Below the pieces are notes generated by a model. It was not told the DNA's origin. It searched no databases and saw only the letters and a program-made list of their open reading frames with translations. Made by a program: the position numbers and the translations under genes. A stretch of DNA of 64,000 nucleotides from Amycolatopsis sp. A133 (GTDB lineage: Bacteria > Actinomycetota > Actinomycetes > Mycobacteriales > Pseudonocardiaceae): positions 62,001 through 126,000 of the forward strand of contig NZ_JAVHJU010000061.1 in NCBI RefSeq assembly GCF_031082405.1. The letters are read 5' to 3'. Position 1 is the stretch's first letter. Each line of letters starts with the position of its first letter. Positions 43,722 through 52,089 of the stretch are shown piece after piece.

Positions 43722-44573
43722 TCACAAGACTCCGGACACTTCGCGGGCCGCCGCCCGCAGGCCGTCCAGCGAGGCCTGCGTCGACCTCGGGTTCAGTGCG
43801 TTGGCCGCCAACCGGAACAACACCGCGCGCAGGAGCAGCTGTGGCCACTCCGGCAGGTGCACCCAGCGTTCGAGCAGGTCCCGGCCCGCGCCGCCCCAGG
43901 CGAGCGCGTCGACCGCGACGATCGCCGCGCCGTACTCGCCCGGGCGGTAGTACGGCACGAAGTCGACGACACCCGGTACGTCGTCGCCGTCGAACAGCAG
44001 GCCCGCCAGCAATTCGCCGTGGGCCACCTGGTGCGGGAGGTTGATCGGGCGGCGGGCGCCGGCGAGGACCTCGAACCAGCGGCCGCCCTTCGTCTCTTCC
44101 AGGGCGACCTCGAGCTCTTCCCAAGCGATGCGGTCGGCGACCGCGTCGATGTCGGTGCGCGCGTCGAGGAACTCCGGCCGTGGCAGGCCGACCGTGGCCC
44201 GGTGCAGTTTCACCGCCGCCAGGACCGACGCGTCACCGCGGTGCTCCGGTGTGCCGGGGACGAACCGCGACGCCGTCCAGCCGCCGACGATCCAGCGGCC
44301 GTCGGTCGACCGGACCGGCTTCGCGACCCGCAGCCCCGGCTCGCGGACGTAGTCGAGCGCGTGGGCGGTCCACAGCGACCTGACCTTGTCGGTGACCGGC
44401 TTCAGCACGAGGTCGCCGCAGCGCCACACGGTCGAATCCGGCAGGCGTTCGCTGCCGTCGGCGGGACCGCCGAAGGCCGCGCAGACGTGCGCCGGAGGAC
44501 GTTCGGGGGTTGACCGCACGGTCGTGACGTTACCCGGCCGGGTGTGGCCCGATCGAGCAGACATGCTGGTCAC
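43722..44573 (-). CDS. TIGR02569-family aminoglycoside phosphotransferase-like protein
   Basis: This protein has a kinase-like fold related to aminoglycoside phosphotransferases, seen in ALDYVREPGLRVAKPVRSTDG, VAHGELLAGLLFD (in place of the catalytic HGDLhxxNhL loop) and VVDFVPYYRPGEY. The Asp of the usual HGD is Glu here, so kinase activity is doubtful. It is an actinobacterial gene next to moeZ, as Rv3205c is in M. tuberculosis (recalled). The start is uncertain: GTG 44573, ATG 44564 or, by similarity of the PPAHVCAAFGG region, GTG 44519. Substrate unknown. Confidence 0.82.
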   Translation of the reverse strand: MTSMSARSGHTRPGNVTTVRSTPERPPAHVCAAFGGPADGSERLPDSTVWRCGDLVLKPVTDKVRSLWTAHALDYVREPGLRVAKPVRSTDGRWIVGGWTASRFVPGTPEHRGDASVLAAVKLHRATVGLPRPEFLDARTDIDAVADRIAWEELEVALEETKGGRWFEVLAGARRPINLPHQVAHGELLAGLLFDGDDVPGVVDFVPYYRPGEYGAAIVAVDALAWGGAGRDLLERWVHLPEWPQLLLRAVLFRLAANALNPRSTQASLDGLRAAAREVSGVL

Positions 44574-44600
44574 ACAGGGTTTCCCAACTCCGGCGAAACG

Positions 44601-44639
44601 CCGTGAAGGCCGCCTCCGAACCGGAGGCGGCCTTCACGG
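44601..44639. terminator. Perfect 18-bp hairpin terminator downstream of moeZ
   Basis: The stem CCGTGAAGGCCGCCTCCG pairs perfectly with its complement across a 3-nt loop (AAC). It lies 10 bp beyond the moeZ stop codon. The core GTGAAGGCCGCCTC is shared with the terminator at 52028-52065, so it is a recurring terminator type in this genome. Confidence 0.9.
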
Positions 44640-44649
44640 ACGACCACTG

Positions 44650-45825
44650 TCAGTAGGTCGGCAGGCTCGGGTCGATCTGCTTCGCCCAGGCGAGCACGCC
44701 GCCGCCGAGGTGCGTCGCGTCCTTGAAGCCGGCCGCGTGCAGAGCGGCGAGGGCCTCGGCGGACCGCGCCCCCGACTTGCAGTGCAGGACGATCGGCTTG
44801 TCCTGCGGCAGCTCGGCCAGCGCCTCGCCCGAAAGGATGCGGTCCTTCGGGATCAGCGTCGCGCCCTTGATGTTGACGATCTCGTACTCGTGCGGCTCGC
44901 GGACGTCGATCAGCGCGAAGTTCTCGCCGCTGTCGAACTTGGCCTTGAGCTCGGCGGGCGTGATCGTGCTGCCCGACGCCGCCTGCGCGGCCTCGTCGGA
45001 CACCACGCCGCAGAACGCCTCGTAGTCGATCAGCTCGGTGATCTTCGGCGTGTCCGGGTCCTTGCGGATCTTGACCTCGCGGTACTTCATGTCCAGCGCG
45101 TCGTAGCTGATCAGACGACCGAGCAGCGGCTCGCCGATGCCGGTGATGAGCTTGATCGCCTCGGTCACCATGATCGAGCCGATGGACGCGCACAGCACGC
45201 CCAGCACGCCACCCTCGGCGCAGGACGGGACCATGCCCGGGGGCGGCGGCTCCGGGTAGAGGTCGCGGTAGTTGAGGCCCTTGCCGTTCGGCGCGTCCTC
45301 CCAGAACACGCTGACCTGGCCCTCGAACCGGAAGATCGAGCCCCAGACGTACGGCTTGCCCAGCAGCACCGCGGCGTCGTTGACCAGGTAGCGCGTCGCG
45401 AAGTTGTCGGTGCCGTCGACGATCAGGTCGTACTGCTCGAAGATCTCCAGCGCGTTCGACGAGTCCAGCCGGTCGGTGTGCAGGTGCACCTTGACCAGCG
45501 GGTTGATGTCGGCGATCGACTCCTGCGCGGACGCGGCCTTGAGCTTGCCGACGTCGGACTGGCCGTGGATGACCTGGCGCTGCAGGTTCGACTCGTCCAC
45601 GACGTCGAAGTCGACGATGCCGAGCGTGCCGACCCCGGCCGCGGCCAGGTACAGCAGCGCGGGGCTGCCGAGGCCGCCGGCCCCGATCACCAGGACCTTC
45701 GCGTTCTTCAGCCGCTTCTGCCCGTTCACCCCGACGTCGGGGATGATCAGGTGACGGCTGTACCGGGCCACCTCTTCCTTGGTGAGCTCGGCAGCCGGCT
45801 CGACGAGCGGCGGCAGTGCTGACAT
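44650..45825 (-). CDS. moeZ: MoeZ: adenylyltransferase/sulfurtransferase for MoaD-like sulfur carriers
   Basis: A ThiF/MoeB adenylation domain (ATP loop GAGGLGSPALLYLAAAGVG at 48-66; catalytic Asp in IVDGTDNFATRYL) is fused to a C-terminal rhodanese domain with active-site loop CKSGARS (Cys near 350). It adenylates and thiocarboxylates sulfur-carrier proteins such as MoaD and CysO, supplying sulfur for molybdopterin and other pathways. NasA in this window needs molybdopterin. ATG 45825 has GGAGG upstream; the frame is open 60 bp earlier without a ribosome site. Length 391 aa. It corresponds to M. tuberculosis Rv3206c (recalled). Confidence 0.95.
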   Translation of the reverse strand: MSALPPLVEPAAELTKEEVARYSRHLIIPDVGVNGQKRLKNAKVLVIGAGGLGSPALLYLAAAGVGTLGIVDFDVVDESNLQRQVIHGQSDVGKLKAASAQESIADINPLVKVHLHTDRLDSSNALEIFEQYDLIVDGTDNFATRYLVNDAAVLLGKPYVWGSIFRFEGQVSVFWEDAPNGKGLNYRDLYPEPPPPGMVPSCAEGGVLGVLCASIGSIMVTEAIKLITGIGEPLLGRLISYDALDMKYREVKIRKDPDTPKITELIDYEAFCGVVSDEAAQAASGSTITPAELKAKFDSGENFALIDVREPHEYEIVNIKGATLIPKDRILSGEALAELPQDKPIVLHCKSGARSAEALAALHAAGFKDATHLGGGVLAWAKQIDPSLPTY

Positions 45826-45918
45826 GGGTCCTCCATCTCGCGCGCGGATCGCGTCCATCCCACTATGGACAACGCGCGCAGGCAACCAAGCCTTCCCCGG
45901 TCCAGATGCTGGGACGCG

Positions 45919-47181
45919 CTAGGGGGTGGGGTTGGGCCAGGAGTTGGTCTTGCAGATGCGGCCGTCCTTGGCCACCTTGCCCTTGTCGCCGCCGGGGATG
46001 TCGTTGAGCATCGCGACGTAGTCGTCGTTGACGCCGAAGGACTGCTGCATCATCACCGGCGCCGGCTGGTCGGTGCCGGGGCAGCCGACGTGCTGGTTGC
46101 CCAGTGCGTGCCCGACCTCGTGGTTGATGGCGTACTGCCGGTACCCGGTCATGTCGGCGCCGTACGCCTTGGCGCCGCGCACCCAGCGGGCCAGGTTGAT
46201 CAGCACGCGGCCGAGGCTCTTGCGGTAGCAGGAGGCCTCGAACTTGATCTGGAACCCGCAGGCGTCCGGCCGGTGGGTGGTCTCCGGTGTCGTGAGGCTC
46301 ACCTTGAAGGACGGGTTCGGGAAGTTGCCGTCCACACGCTGGAACGCGATCTTGCCGTCCCAGGTCCACCCCTGCGCCGGGTTCGACAGCGTGCCCTGGA
46401 CGGCCGTGGCGAAGGCGTCGTCGCCGGCGTAGCTCGCCGGGTCGATCCCGTCCTCGACCTCGACGGTGTACGTGTACAGCTTTCCCGTGCCGACCTTCGG
46501 GCCGGTGCCCGGGACGACGTGCCACTTGCCCGCGCCGGCCTGGGTGAACGGAATGCCTTCCGGCAGGTCCGCGGTCGGGACCTTGAGGTCGACCGGGGTG
46601 GCCGGGTTCTCCGGGATGGCCTGCTCGCCGTTGCCGTCGATGGCGCCGCTGCCGGGGGTGTCGCCGCCCGCCGACTCGGCGCCGGGCGCGGACGTGCCCT
46701 GCTCGGCGATCGGCTGGGCGGGGCTGTTGGCGGTGTTGACCACGACGAGCACGGTCAGCACGACCAGGATCGGCAGGGCGTAGACGCGCCAGCCGTAGGT
46801 CTTTGTGAGCTTCGCGATGCCCGACTGCGGCGCCGCTTCGGCCGGCTTCTCGGCCGGGGCTTCGACGTGGGGTTTCCAGGAGGCGCTCAGCGGCTCGGCA
46901 CTGGTCCGCCGTCCGCCGGGGCGGTAGCGGTCCTCGTCGACGCGCAGGGCGGGCGCCTTCGACGGGCGGTACTGCCCGGTGCGCGGCGGGTCGCCGGGCT
47001 CCGAAGACCCCACAGACCCCACAGACGCCGAAGAAGCCGCGGACGCCCGGCGGGCCGACGCGCGGTGGGGCGGCCGCCGATCTTCGCCTCGCGCGTCCTG
47101 CTTCACCCGGTCCACCGCACCAGGGTGCCACAGCGCCGGGGCACCGCTCTCGCCGACTGGCGGATCATCGAGTGAACTCAT
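45919..47181 (-). CDS. DUF3152 membrane-anchored metzincin-like protease
   Basis: A long disordered cytoplasmic N-terminus (residues 1-120) precedes one membrane helix (131-150, WRVYALPILVVLTVLVVVNT), a Gly/Ser-rich linker and an external domain. That domain contains HEVGHALGNQH (about 353-363), the HExxHxxGxxH zinc signature of metzincins, and a later PVMMQQS Met-turn. Cys residues around the site (CGFQIK, CYRKS, GCPG, ICKT) may form disulfides. It matches DUF3152 (Rv3207c in M. tuberculosis). The start is probably ATG 47181; a GTG two codons earlier is possible. Substrates unknown. Confidence 0.9.
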   Translation of the reverse strand: MSSLDDPPVGESGAPALWHPGAVDRVKQDARGEDRRPPHRASARRASAASSASVGSVGSSEPGDPPRTGQYRPSKAPALRVDEDRYRPGGRRTSAEPLSASWKPHVEAPAEKPAEAAPQSGIAKLTKTYGWRVYALPILVVLTVLVVVNTANSPAQPIAEQGTSAPGAESAGGDTPGSGAIDGNGEQAIPENPATPVDLKVPTADLPEGIPFTQAGAGKWHVVPGTGPKVGTGKLYTYTVEVEDGIDPASYAGDDAFATAVQGTLSNPAQGWTWDGKIAFQRVDGNFPNPSFKVSLTTPETTHRPDACGFQIKFEASCYRKSLGRVLINLARWVRGAKAYGADMTGYRQYAINHEVGHALGNQHVGCPGTDQPAPVMMQQSFGVNDDYVAMLNDIPGGDKGKVAKDGRICKTNSWPNPTP

Positions 47182-47196
47182 GATCACCCGATCGGC

Positions 47197-48174
47197 CTAC
47201 CAGGAGCCCGTTTCCACGTGCTCCCACATCCCCAGAACGGCCTTCGCTACAACGATCGGACGTTCCATCTGCGCCACGTGGCCGGTGCGCGGGAGCACCA
47301 GCAACCGGGCCCGCGGGATCGCCCGCGCGGTCCGCACCGCGCGCTTGACCGAGATGACGCGGTCCTCCCGGCCCCACACGACCAGCGTCGGTGCTTTGAC
47401 GAGCGGTGCGACCGACCACAGCGACGCCTTTCCCCGCGTCGACCACGCCCGGAAGATCGCGAAGGTGCTGCGGGCCATCGCGGGCGCCGCCCAGGCGAAC
47501 CCGGCGCGGGCACCGTGTTCCTCGGTCAGCTCCTCGAGCCGGCTCTCGGGGAACCGCGACGGATCGGCGAAGCACAGTTTGATGACCTGCGCGGCGCGTT
47601 CCCTCGGGCCGAGCGCGGCCAGCTGGGCCCGCACGCGCGCGCCGACCAGCGGCAGGTACGCGAGCGCCATCCGCGGGTCCGACAGCCGTCGCGGGTCGAG
47701 GCGCAGGTCGGGCACCGCCGGCGAGATCAGCGTCAGCGTCTTGACCAGTTCCGGCCGCTGGGCCGCGACGAGCAGCGCGATCGCCCCGCCCATCGAGTTG
47801 CCGAACAGGTGCACCGGCCCGCCAACGGTCTCGATGTGCCGGACCACGACGTCGGCGTGGGCCTGGAGGGAGAAGTCGAACCCCTCCTCGGGCTCGGAGC
47901 AGCCGAACCCGGGCAGGTCGGGTGCGGTGCCGCCGGCGACCGGCGCGAGCAGCGCGGCCAGGTCGGTCCAGTTCGTCGACGAGCCGCCGAGGCCGTGGAC
48001 GTACACCGCGGGCACGGCGTCCGGGCCCGGCGTGCGGCGGATGTGGAGCCGGGCGGTGCCGGCCTCTTCGAAGGCCGCCGGCCACGGCGGCGGAAGCGGG
48101 TCGAGCGACGGCAAGGTCCGGCTCGAGAACGGCACGTGGGTCAGCGGCGGCCGCGTCGGCGCGGGGGTGTTCAC
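47197..48174 (-). CDS. Alpha/beta hydrolase
   Basis: This 325-aa protein has the full catalytic set: VYVHGLGGSSTNW for the oxyanion region, nucleophile elbow GNSMGG, acid in VVWGREDRVI and His in LPRTGHVAQME. It lacks a signal peptide. It could be an esterase, a lipase or a C-C hydrolase; nothing points to one substrate. The GTG start (48174) is about 115 bp from the divergent TetR gene, so that regulator may control it. It lies 16 bp before the DUF3152 gene and may share its transcript. Confidence 0.9.
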   Translation of the reverse strand: MNTPAPTRPPLTHVPFSSRTLPSLDPLPPPWPAAFEEAGTARLHIRRTPGPDAVPAVYVHGLGGSSTNWTDLAALLAPVAGGTAPDLPGFGCSEPEEGFDFSLQAHADVVVRHIETVGGPVHLFGNSMGGAIALLVAAQRPELVKTLTLISPAVPDLRLDPRRLSDPRMALAYLPLVGARVRAQLAALGPRERAAQVIKLCFADPSRFPESRLEELTEEHGARAGFAWAAPAMARSTFAIFRAWSTRGKASLWSVAPLVKAPTLVVWGREDRVISVKRAVRTARAIPRARLLVLPRTGHVAQMERPIVVAKAVLGMWEHVETGSW

Positions 48175-48287
48175 GGATCCAGAATGCCCGACCCTTGGCG
48201 CGGCACACGTACCGGCGAGTAATCTTCAGGGCGACTTCACGCGGTGGCGACCCCGCCCGTCGAAGAAGCGAAGACGGGAGGACGAGC

Positions 48288-48914
48288 ATGACGGAGATGA
48301 CGCGGCTGCAGCAACGCGGGGTGCGGCTGCCCCGGACCGAGCGCCGGGCCCAGCTCCTCGCCGCGGCGCAGCGGGTCTTCGCCGAGAACGGCTACCACGC
48401 CGCCGCGATGGACGAGATCGCCGAGGTCGCGGGCGTCTCGAAGCCGGTGCTGTACCAGCACTTCCCCGGCAAGCTCGATCTGTACATCGCGCTGCTGGAG
48501 AGCCACGTCGACGAGCTGGTCAAGCGCGTGCAGAACGCTCTGGACTCGACGACGGAGAACAAGCAGCGCGTGCCGGCGACGGTGGGCGCGTTCTTCGACT
48601 TCGTCAGCGAGGACGCGGGCGCGTTCCGGATGGTGTTCGAGTCGGACCTGCGCGGCGAGCCGGCGGTCCAGGAAGCGGTCGACCGGGCGACGTCGGCGAG
48701 CGTGGACGCGATCACGGAGACGATCACGGCGGACGCGGGTCTCGACGAGGACAAGGCGCGCCTGCTGGCGGTCGGCCTGGTGGGGATGAGCCAGGTCAGC
48801 GCCCGGTTCTGGCTGCAGCACCACCAGTCGATGAGCCGCGAGGAAGCGGTGGCGCTGACGGCCAACCTGGCCTGGCGCGGAATCGGCGGCGGCTTCCCCC
48901 TCAAGGACGGCTGA
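48288..48914 (+). CDS. TetR-family transcriptional regulator
   Basis: This 208-aa protein has a TetR helix-turn-helix (LLAAAQRVFAENGYHAAAMDEIAEVAGVSKPVLYQHFPGKLDLY, about 23-66) and a variable C-terminal ligand domain. The ATG at 48288 has GGGAGGA upstream; an open frame continues leftwards but overlaps the hydrolase promoter. It corresponds in position to Rv3208 of M. tuberculosis (recalled). The ligand is unknown; targets probably include the divergent hydrolase. Its 3' end is followed by three family A palindromes. Confidence 0.92.
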   Translation: MTEMTRLQQRGVRLPRTERRAQLLAAAQRVFAENGYHAAAMDEIAEVAGVSKPVLYQHFPGKLDLYIALLESHVDELVKRVQNALDSTTENKQRVPATVGAFFDFVSEDAGAFRMVFESDLRGEPAVQEAVDRATSASVDAITETITADAGLDEDKARLLAVGLVGMSQVSARFWLQHHQSMSREEAVALTANLAWRGIGGGFPLKDG

Positions 48915-48920
48915 CCCCCA

Positions 48921-49031
48921 GCCGCACTTTCACGTGAAAGTGCGGCCCCCTGGTGGGCACTTTCACGTGAAAGTGCGGCTTTTGGCCGGTCGCCAACAAC
49001 GGAGCTTTCACGTGAAAGCTCCGTTGTTGGC
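48921..49031. repeat. Family A palindrome cluster, three copies including a 40-bp perfect palindrome
   Basis: Palindromes lie at 48921-48946 (26 bp, GCCGCAC arms), 48957-48976 (20 bp, GCAC arms) and 48992-49031 (40 bp, GCCAACAACGGAGC arms), all around TTTCACGTGAAA. They fill the gap between the convergent TetR and hydrolase genes, ending 7 bp before the hydrolase stop codon. A bidirectional terminator is the simplest role. Confidence 0.95.
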
Positions 49032-49037
49032 TGGGTG

Positions 49038-49955
49038 TCAGCGGGTGGCTGCTCGGACTAGAGCGGAGATGCGGCGGGCGACCTCGAAGGGGCGTTCCTG
49101 CGGGAGCATGTGCCCGGCACCGGGGAACCGGACGAACTCCGCGTGCGGCAGCTCGTCCGCGATCACCTTCGCGTGCGCCAGCGGGCACAGCCGGTCCTTC
49201 TCCCCCGCCAGCACCACCGACGGCACGTCGCACAGCGCACCGAGCCCGCCGACGCCGCGGTGGGCCGCGATCGCGTCCAGGAACATCCCCGCGCTCGCCG
49301 GGTGCGCGCACAGCAGCTGCTCGACGACGCTGTCCACCTGCTCGCGCCCCGGGCGGACCCCGAAGACCAGCCGCCGGGCGCCGGAGCGGACCACGCCCGG
49401 CCGCAGCCGCAGCGTGTCCGACCGCAGCCGGGCCAGCAGCCGCGCCACCCGCGGCTCGAAGCGCGTCACGCCCCGGCCGACCAGCCCCGGGAACCCGAGC
49501 GTCAGCTGGTCCATGTCCCCCGACGACGTCGCGACGAACGCCGCACCCGCCAGCCGCGAGGCCACCAGCGACGGGTGCCGTTCCGCGAGCACCATGAGCG
49601 TCATACCGCCCATCGAATGCCCGGCGAGCACCAGCGGCCCGTCCGGGACGCGGTCGGCGATCAGCTCGGCCAGGTCGTCGGCGAGGCGGGCGATCGTGGC
49701 GCCGCCGGGCCGGGCGGGTGCCGAGCCGCCGTGGCCGCGCAGGTCGTAGCGCAGCACGCGCAGGCCGGGATCGAGGTGCGGCAGCACGAAGTCCCACGTC
49801 CGGTGGTCCTGCGTCCAGCCGTGGACGAGCACCAGCGTCACAGCCGAGCCATCGGAGGCCGCGGGCCCCGACTGCGAAACGTGCAGCGCGGCGCCGTCGC
49901 TCGCGACGAACCGGTGCCCGGCCGACGGCTCCCGCAGCCGCGACGCGGTCGTCAT
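49038..49955 (-). CDS. Alpha/beta hydrolase coupled to an AurF-type oxygenase
   Basis: This 305-aa protein has VLVHGWTQDHRTWDF, LRYDLRGHGGSA, nucleophile elbow GHSMGG, acid in VVLAGEKDRLCP and catalytic His in FPGAGHMLPQE, a chloroperoxidase/esterase-like set. ATG 49955 overlaps the stop codon of the diiron oxygenase gene (ATGA), so the two are translated together and probably act in one pathway. It converges on the TetR gene across the palindrome cluster. The substrate is unknown. Confidence 0.9.
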   Translation of the reverse strand: MTTASRLREPSAGHRFVASDGAALHVSQSGPAASDGSAVTLVLVHGWTQDHRTWDFVLPHLDPGLRVLRYDLRGHGGSAPARPGGATIARLADDLAELIADRVPDGPLVLAGHSMGGMTLMVLAERHPSLVASRLAGAAFVATSSGDMDQLTLGFPGLVGRGVTRFEPRVARLLARLRSDTLRLRPGVVRSGARRLVFGVRPGREQVDSVVEQLLCAHPASAGMFLDAIAAHRGVGGLGALCDVPSVVLAGEKDRLCPLAHAKVIADELPHAEFVRFPGAGHMLPQERPFEVARRISALVRAATR

Positions 49956-50860
49956 CGGCCCGCCGGGAGCAGGAACGACTTGCGCCAGAAGTACTTCCCG
50001 GGCAGCCCGACCAGGCCGGACTCCTCGAGGAACGGCATGATCTTCTCCCCGGCCCACGCGATCGTCCCCTGCCAGTGCGGATTGTTCAGCGCCGCCTCAA
50101 CACCGTCGCGCGGCCGGATCCCGACCGCCTTGTAGACGTGCGGGTTGATGAACGCCCGCGTCACGAAGTACGAGATGACCGCGATGATGAACTGCTGGTA
50201 GCCGATTTCCGCCTTCGACAGCTTCGCCATGCCGCGCGTGACCTCTTCGCGGGCGAAGGTGACGTGCCGGGCCTCTTCCAGGACGTGGATCCGGTTGACC
50301 ATCCGGACCAGCGGCTGGACGCCTTCGTCGTTCATCTGCTCGCGCTGCAGCCGGTCGAGGACCTCCTCCGCGACCAGGATCGCGCCGTAACGCGCCGGGC
50401 CGTAGGAGATCGACGGCATCAGCTTCGCCAGCTTCCGCAGCCACGGCACCGGACCGTAGGCGGGGCAGCCGATCCGCGACGCCATCCGCGCGAACATCGT
50501 CGAGTGCCGGCATTCGTCGGCGATCTCGGTGAGCGCGAACTGCGCGTGCGCGGACGTCGGGTCCTGTTCGTAGACCTCCTTGAGCAGCATCTGCATCAGG
50601 AGGATCTCGAACCACAGGCCGGTAGTCGCGACGCTCGCGACCTCGTGCTTGCCCAGCTCGATGCGCTGCTCCGGGGTCAGCTTTTCCCAGAGTTCGGTGC
50701 CGTACAGCGAAGAGCGCTCGTCGAGGATGAACCGCTTGCCCTCGACCAGCGGCGCGGCCCAGTCGATGTCGACGTCGGGGTCGTAGAACTTGTTCGCCGA
50801 CGACTTCAGCAGGCGGTTCGCGGTCTTTTCGCGCTCCGGATCGTGCAGCGTCCGCGTCAT
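49952..50860 (-). CDS. AurF-family diiron oxygenase
   Basis: This 302-aa ferritin-like protein matches the AurF/p-aminobenzoate N-oxygenase family. Likely iron ligands are Glu85 (GLWFEILL), Glu116/His119 (ADECRHSTMF), Glu165/166 (VAEEVLD) and Glu195/196 with His199 (LEEARHVTFAREE). AurF N-oxygenates aromatic amines, but most family members are uncharacterised. It starts at ATG 50860, is followed by an overlapping hydrolase gene and faces a divergent TetR gene and DUF4873 gene across a clear operator. The set looks like a small inducible catabolic or detoxification unit. Confidence 0.85.
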   Translation of the reverse strand: MTRTLHDPEREKTANRLLKSSANKFYDPDVDIDWAAPLVEGKRFILDERSSLYGTELWEKLTPEQRIELGKHEVASVATTGLWFEILLMQMLLKEVYEQDPTSAHAQFALTEIADECRHSTMFARMASRIGCPAYGPVPWLRKLAKLMPSISYGPARYGAILVAEEVLDRLQREQMNDEGVQPLVRMVNRIHVLEEARHVTFAREEVTRGMAKLSKAEIGYQQFIIAVISYFVTRAFINPHVYKAVGIRPRDGVEAALNNPHWQGTIAWAGEKIMPFLEESGLVGLPGKYFWRKSFLLPAGR

Positions 50861-50891
50861 CGCCGACACCCCTTCCACGACATGTAACTTG

Positions 50892-50906
50892 AGGTAACAG
50901 TTACCT
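50892..50906. promoter_or_regulatory. TetR-type operator between AurF-like and TetR genes
   Basis: AGGTAACAGTTACCT is a perfect inverted repeat with one central base, in the 55-bp gap between the divergent starts (50860 and 50916). An outer partial repeat (GTAACT at 50884 with AGTTAC) overlaps it. Position and symmetry fit autoregulation and control of the oxygenase operon. Confidence 0.75.
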
Positions 50907-50915
50907 GTGCGTAGC

Positions 50916-51686
50916 ATGACTCTCGTGATCGAACGTGTCAAGCGCTCCGGCAAGCAGCCCAGCAGGTCCTCCCGCGGCGAGGAGGCCACCGGCGACGCCC
51001 GGCGCGACCGCTGGCGCAAACACCGGATCGCCCGGCGCAAGGAGTTCGTCGAGGCCGCGCTGCGGGCGCTCGACACGCACGGCCCGGACCTCGGCATGGA
51101 GGACGTCGCCGCGGAAGCCGGCGTCACGAAGCCGGTGCTGTACCGGCACTTCGACGACAAGGCCGACCTGTACGTGGCGCTCGGCCAGCGCGGCACGGAA
51201 ATCCTCTTCGAGCGGCTGATCCCCGCCATCAACGCCGAACTCGCGCCGGTGCCGCGGATCCGGATGGCGCTCGACGCCTTCTTCACCGTGATCGAGGAGC
51301 ACCCGAACCTCTACCGGCTGCTGGCGCACGGGCGGCCGGAGAAGCCGGTGTCGTCGGACGTCGTGGCCGAGGACAAGGAGCTGATCGCGACGGCGCTGAC
51401 CGCGCTGCTCGGCGACTACATGCGGATGTTCAACATGGACTCCGGCGCGGCCGAGCCGTGGGCGCACGGCATCGTCGGCATGGTCCAGAACACCGGCGAG
51501 TGGTGGCTGGACCGCCGGTCGATGAGCCGCGACGCGGTCGTGGAGTACCTGACCCAGATCATCTGGGCGGCCATCGACGGGCTGACCCGCCAGAACGGCG
51601 TGGTCATCGACCCGAACCTGCCCCTGGAAGCCAACAAGGTGGTCCAGCTGGGCCGCGCTTCGGAGTCGTTGGAGGAAACATCATGA
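50916..51686 (+). CDS. TetR-family regulator of the AurF-like operon
   Basis: A basic N-terminal extension precedes the helix-turn-helix (EAALRALDTHGPDLGMEDVAAEAGVTKPVLYRHFDDKADLYVAL) and a ligand domain. ATG 50916 is preferred because the in-frame GTG at 50907 directly abuts the operator palindrome. The protein is 256 aa. It sits divergent from the oxygenase and overlaps the next gene by ATGA. It probably represses both directions until an effector, perhaps the oxygenase substrate, binds (inference). Confidence 0.9.
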   Translation: MTLVIERVKRSGKQPSRSSRGEEATGDARRDRWRKHRIARRKEFVEAALRALDTHGPDLGMEDVAAEAGVTKPVLYRHFDDKADLYVALGQRGTEILFERLIPAINAELAPVPRIRMALDAFFTVIEEHPNLYRLLAHGRPEKPVSSDVVAEDKELIATALTALLGDYMRMFNMDSGAAEPWAHGIVGMVQNTGEWWLDRRSMSRDAVVEYLTQIIWAAIDGLTRQNGVVIDPNLPLEANKVVQLGRASESLEETS

Positions 51687-52000
51687 GCGAGCACGAAGAA
51701 GACGGCTACAGCGGTGAGGCCACCCTGGTGATCGACGGGGTGACCGTGGCGGTGACAGTCGACCTGCGCGGCTACTTCCAGCCGATCGACGGCTACTACC
51801 GCTGGTACGGCCGGGTGGCGGTGCACGAGGAGCTGGCCCGCCTGGCGGGCGGCAAGAAGAAGCCGGTGTCGATCCGGGCGGGCGAGCACACGGCGACGGG
51901 CGAGCTGTCGGACCCCGACCCGTGGGGCCGCTACCGGATCATGGGCACGAGCACCCCGCCGTTCCACGTCCCGACGACGCTGGAAGAGCTGAACGCCTGA
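51683..52000 (+). CDS. DUF4873 domain protein
   Basis: This 105-aa protein matches DUF4873 (EDGYSGEATLVIDGVTVAVTVDLRGYFQPIDGYYRWYGRV, then GRYRIMGTSTPPFH). The domain is found alone or fused to flavin monooxygenases, and its function is not established. The ATG overlaps the TetR stop codon and has GGAGG upstream, so it is co-translated with the regulator. Its place next to an oxygenase fits an accessory role. It ends before a strong bidirectional terminator. Confidence 0.85.
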   Translation: MSEHEEDGYSGEATLVIDGVTVAVTVDLRGYFQPIDGYYRWYGRVAVHEELARLAGGKKKPVSIRAGEHTATGELSDPDPWGRYRIMGTSTPPFHVPTTLEELNA

Positions 52001-52027
52001 CCGCGGCGAGGGTCCACGGCAAGCACG

Positions 52028-52065
52028 CGTGAAGGCCGCCTCGAGACGTCGAGGCGGCCTTCACG
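52028..52065. terminator. Bidirectional terminator with a 17-bp perfect stem
   Basis: The stem CGTGAAGGCCGCCTCGA pairs with its complement over a GACG loop, with TTTT shortly after on the + strand. It lies between the convergent DUF4873 and DUF3107 genes. It shares the GTGAAGGCCGCCTC core with the moeZ terminator. Confidence 0.9.
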
Positions 52066-52089
52066 AGTTTTCTGCTGTGGGCGAAGCCG

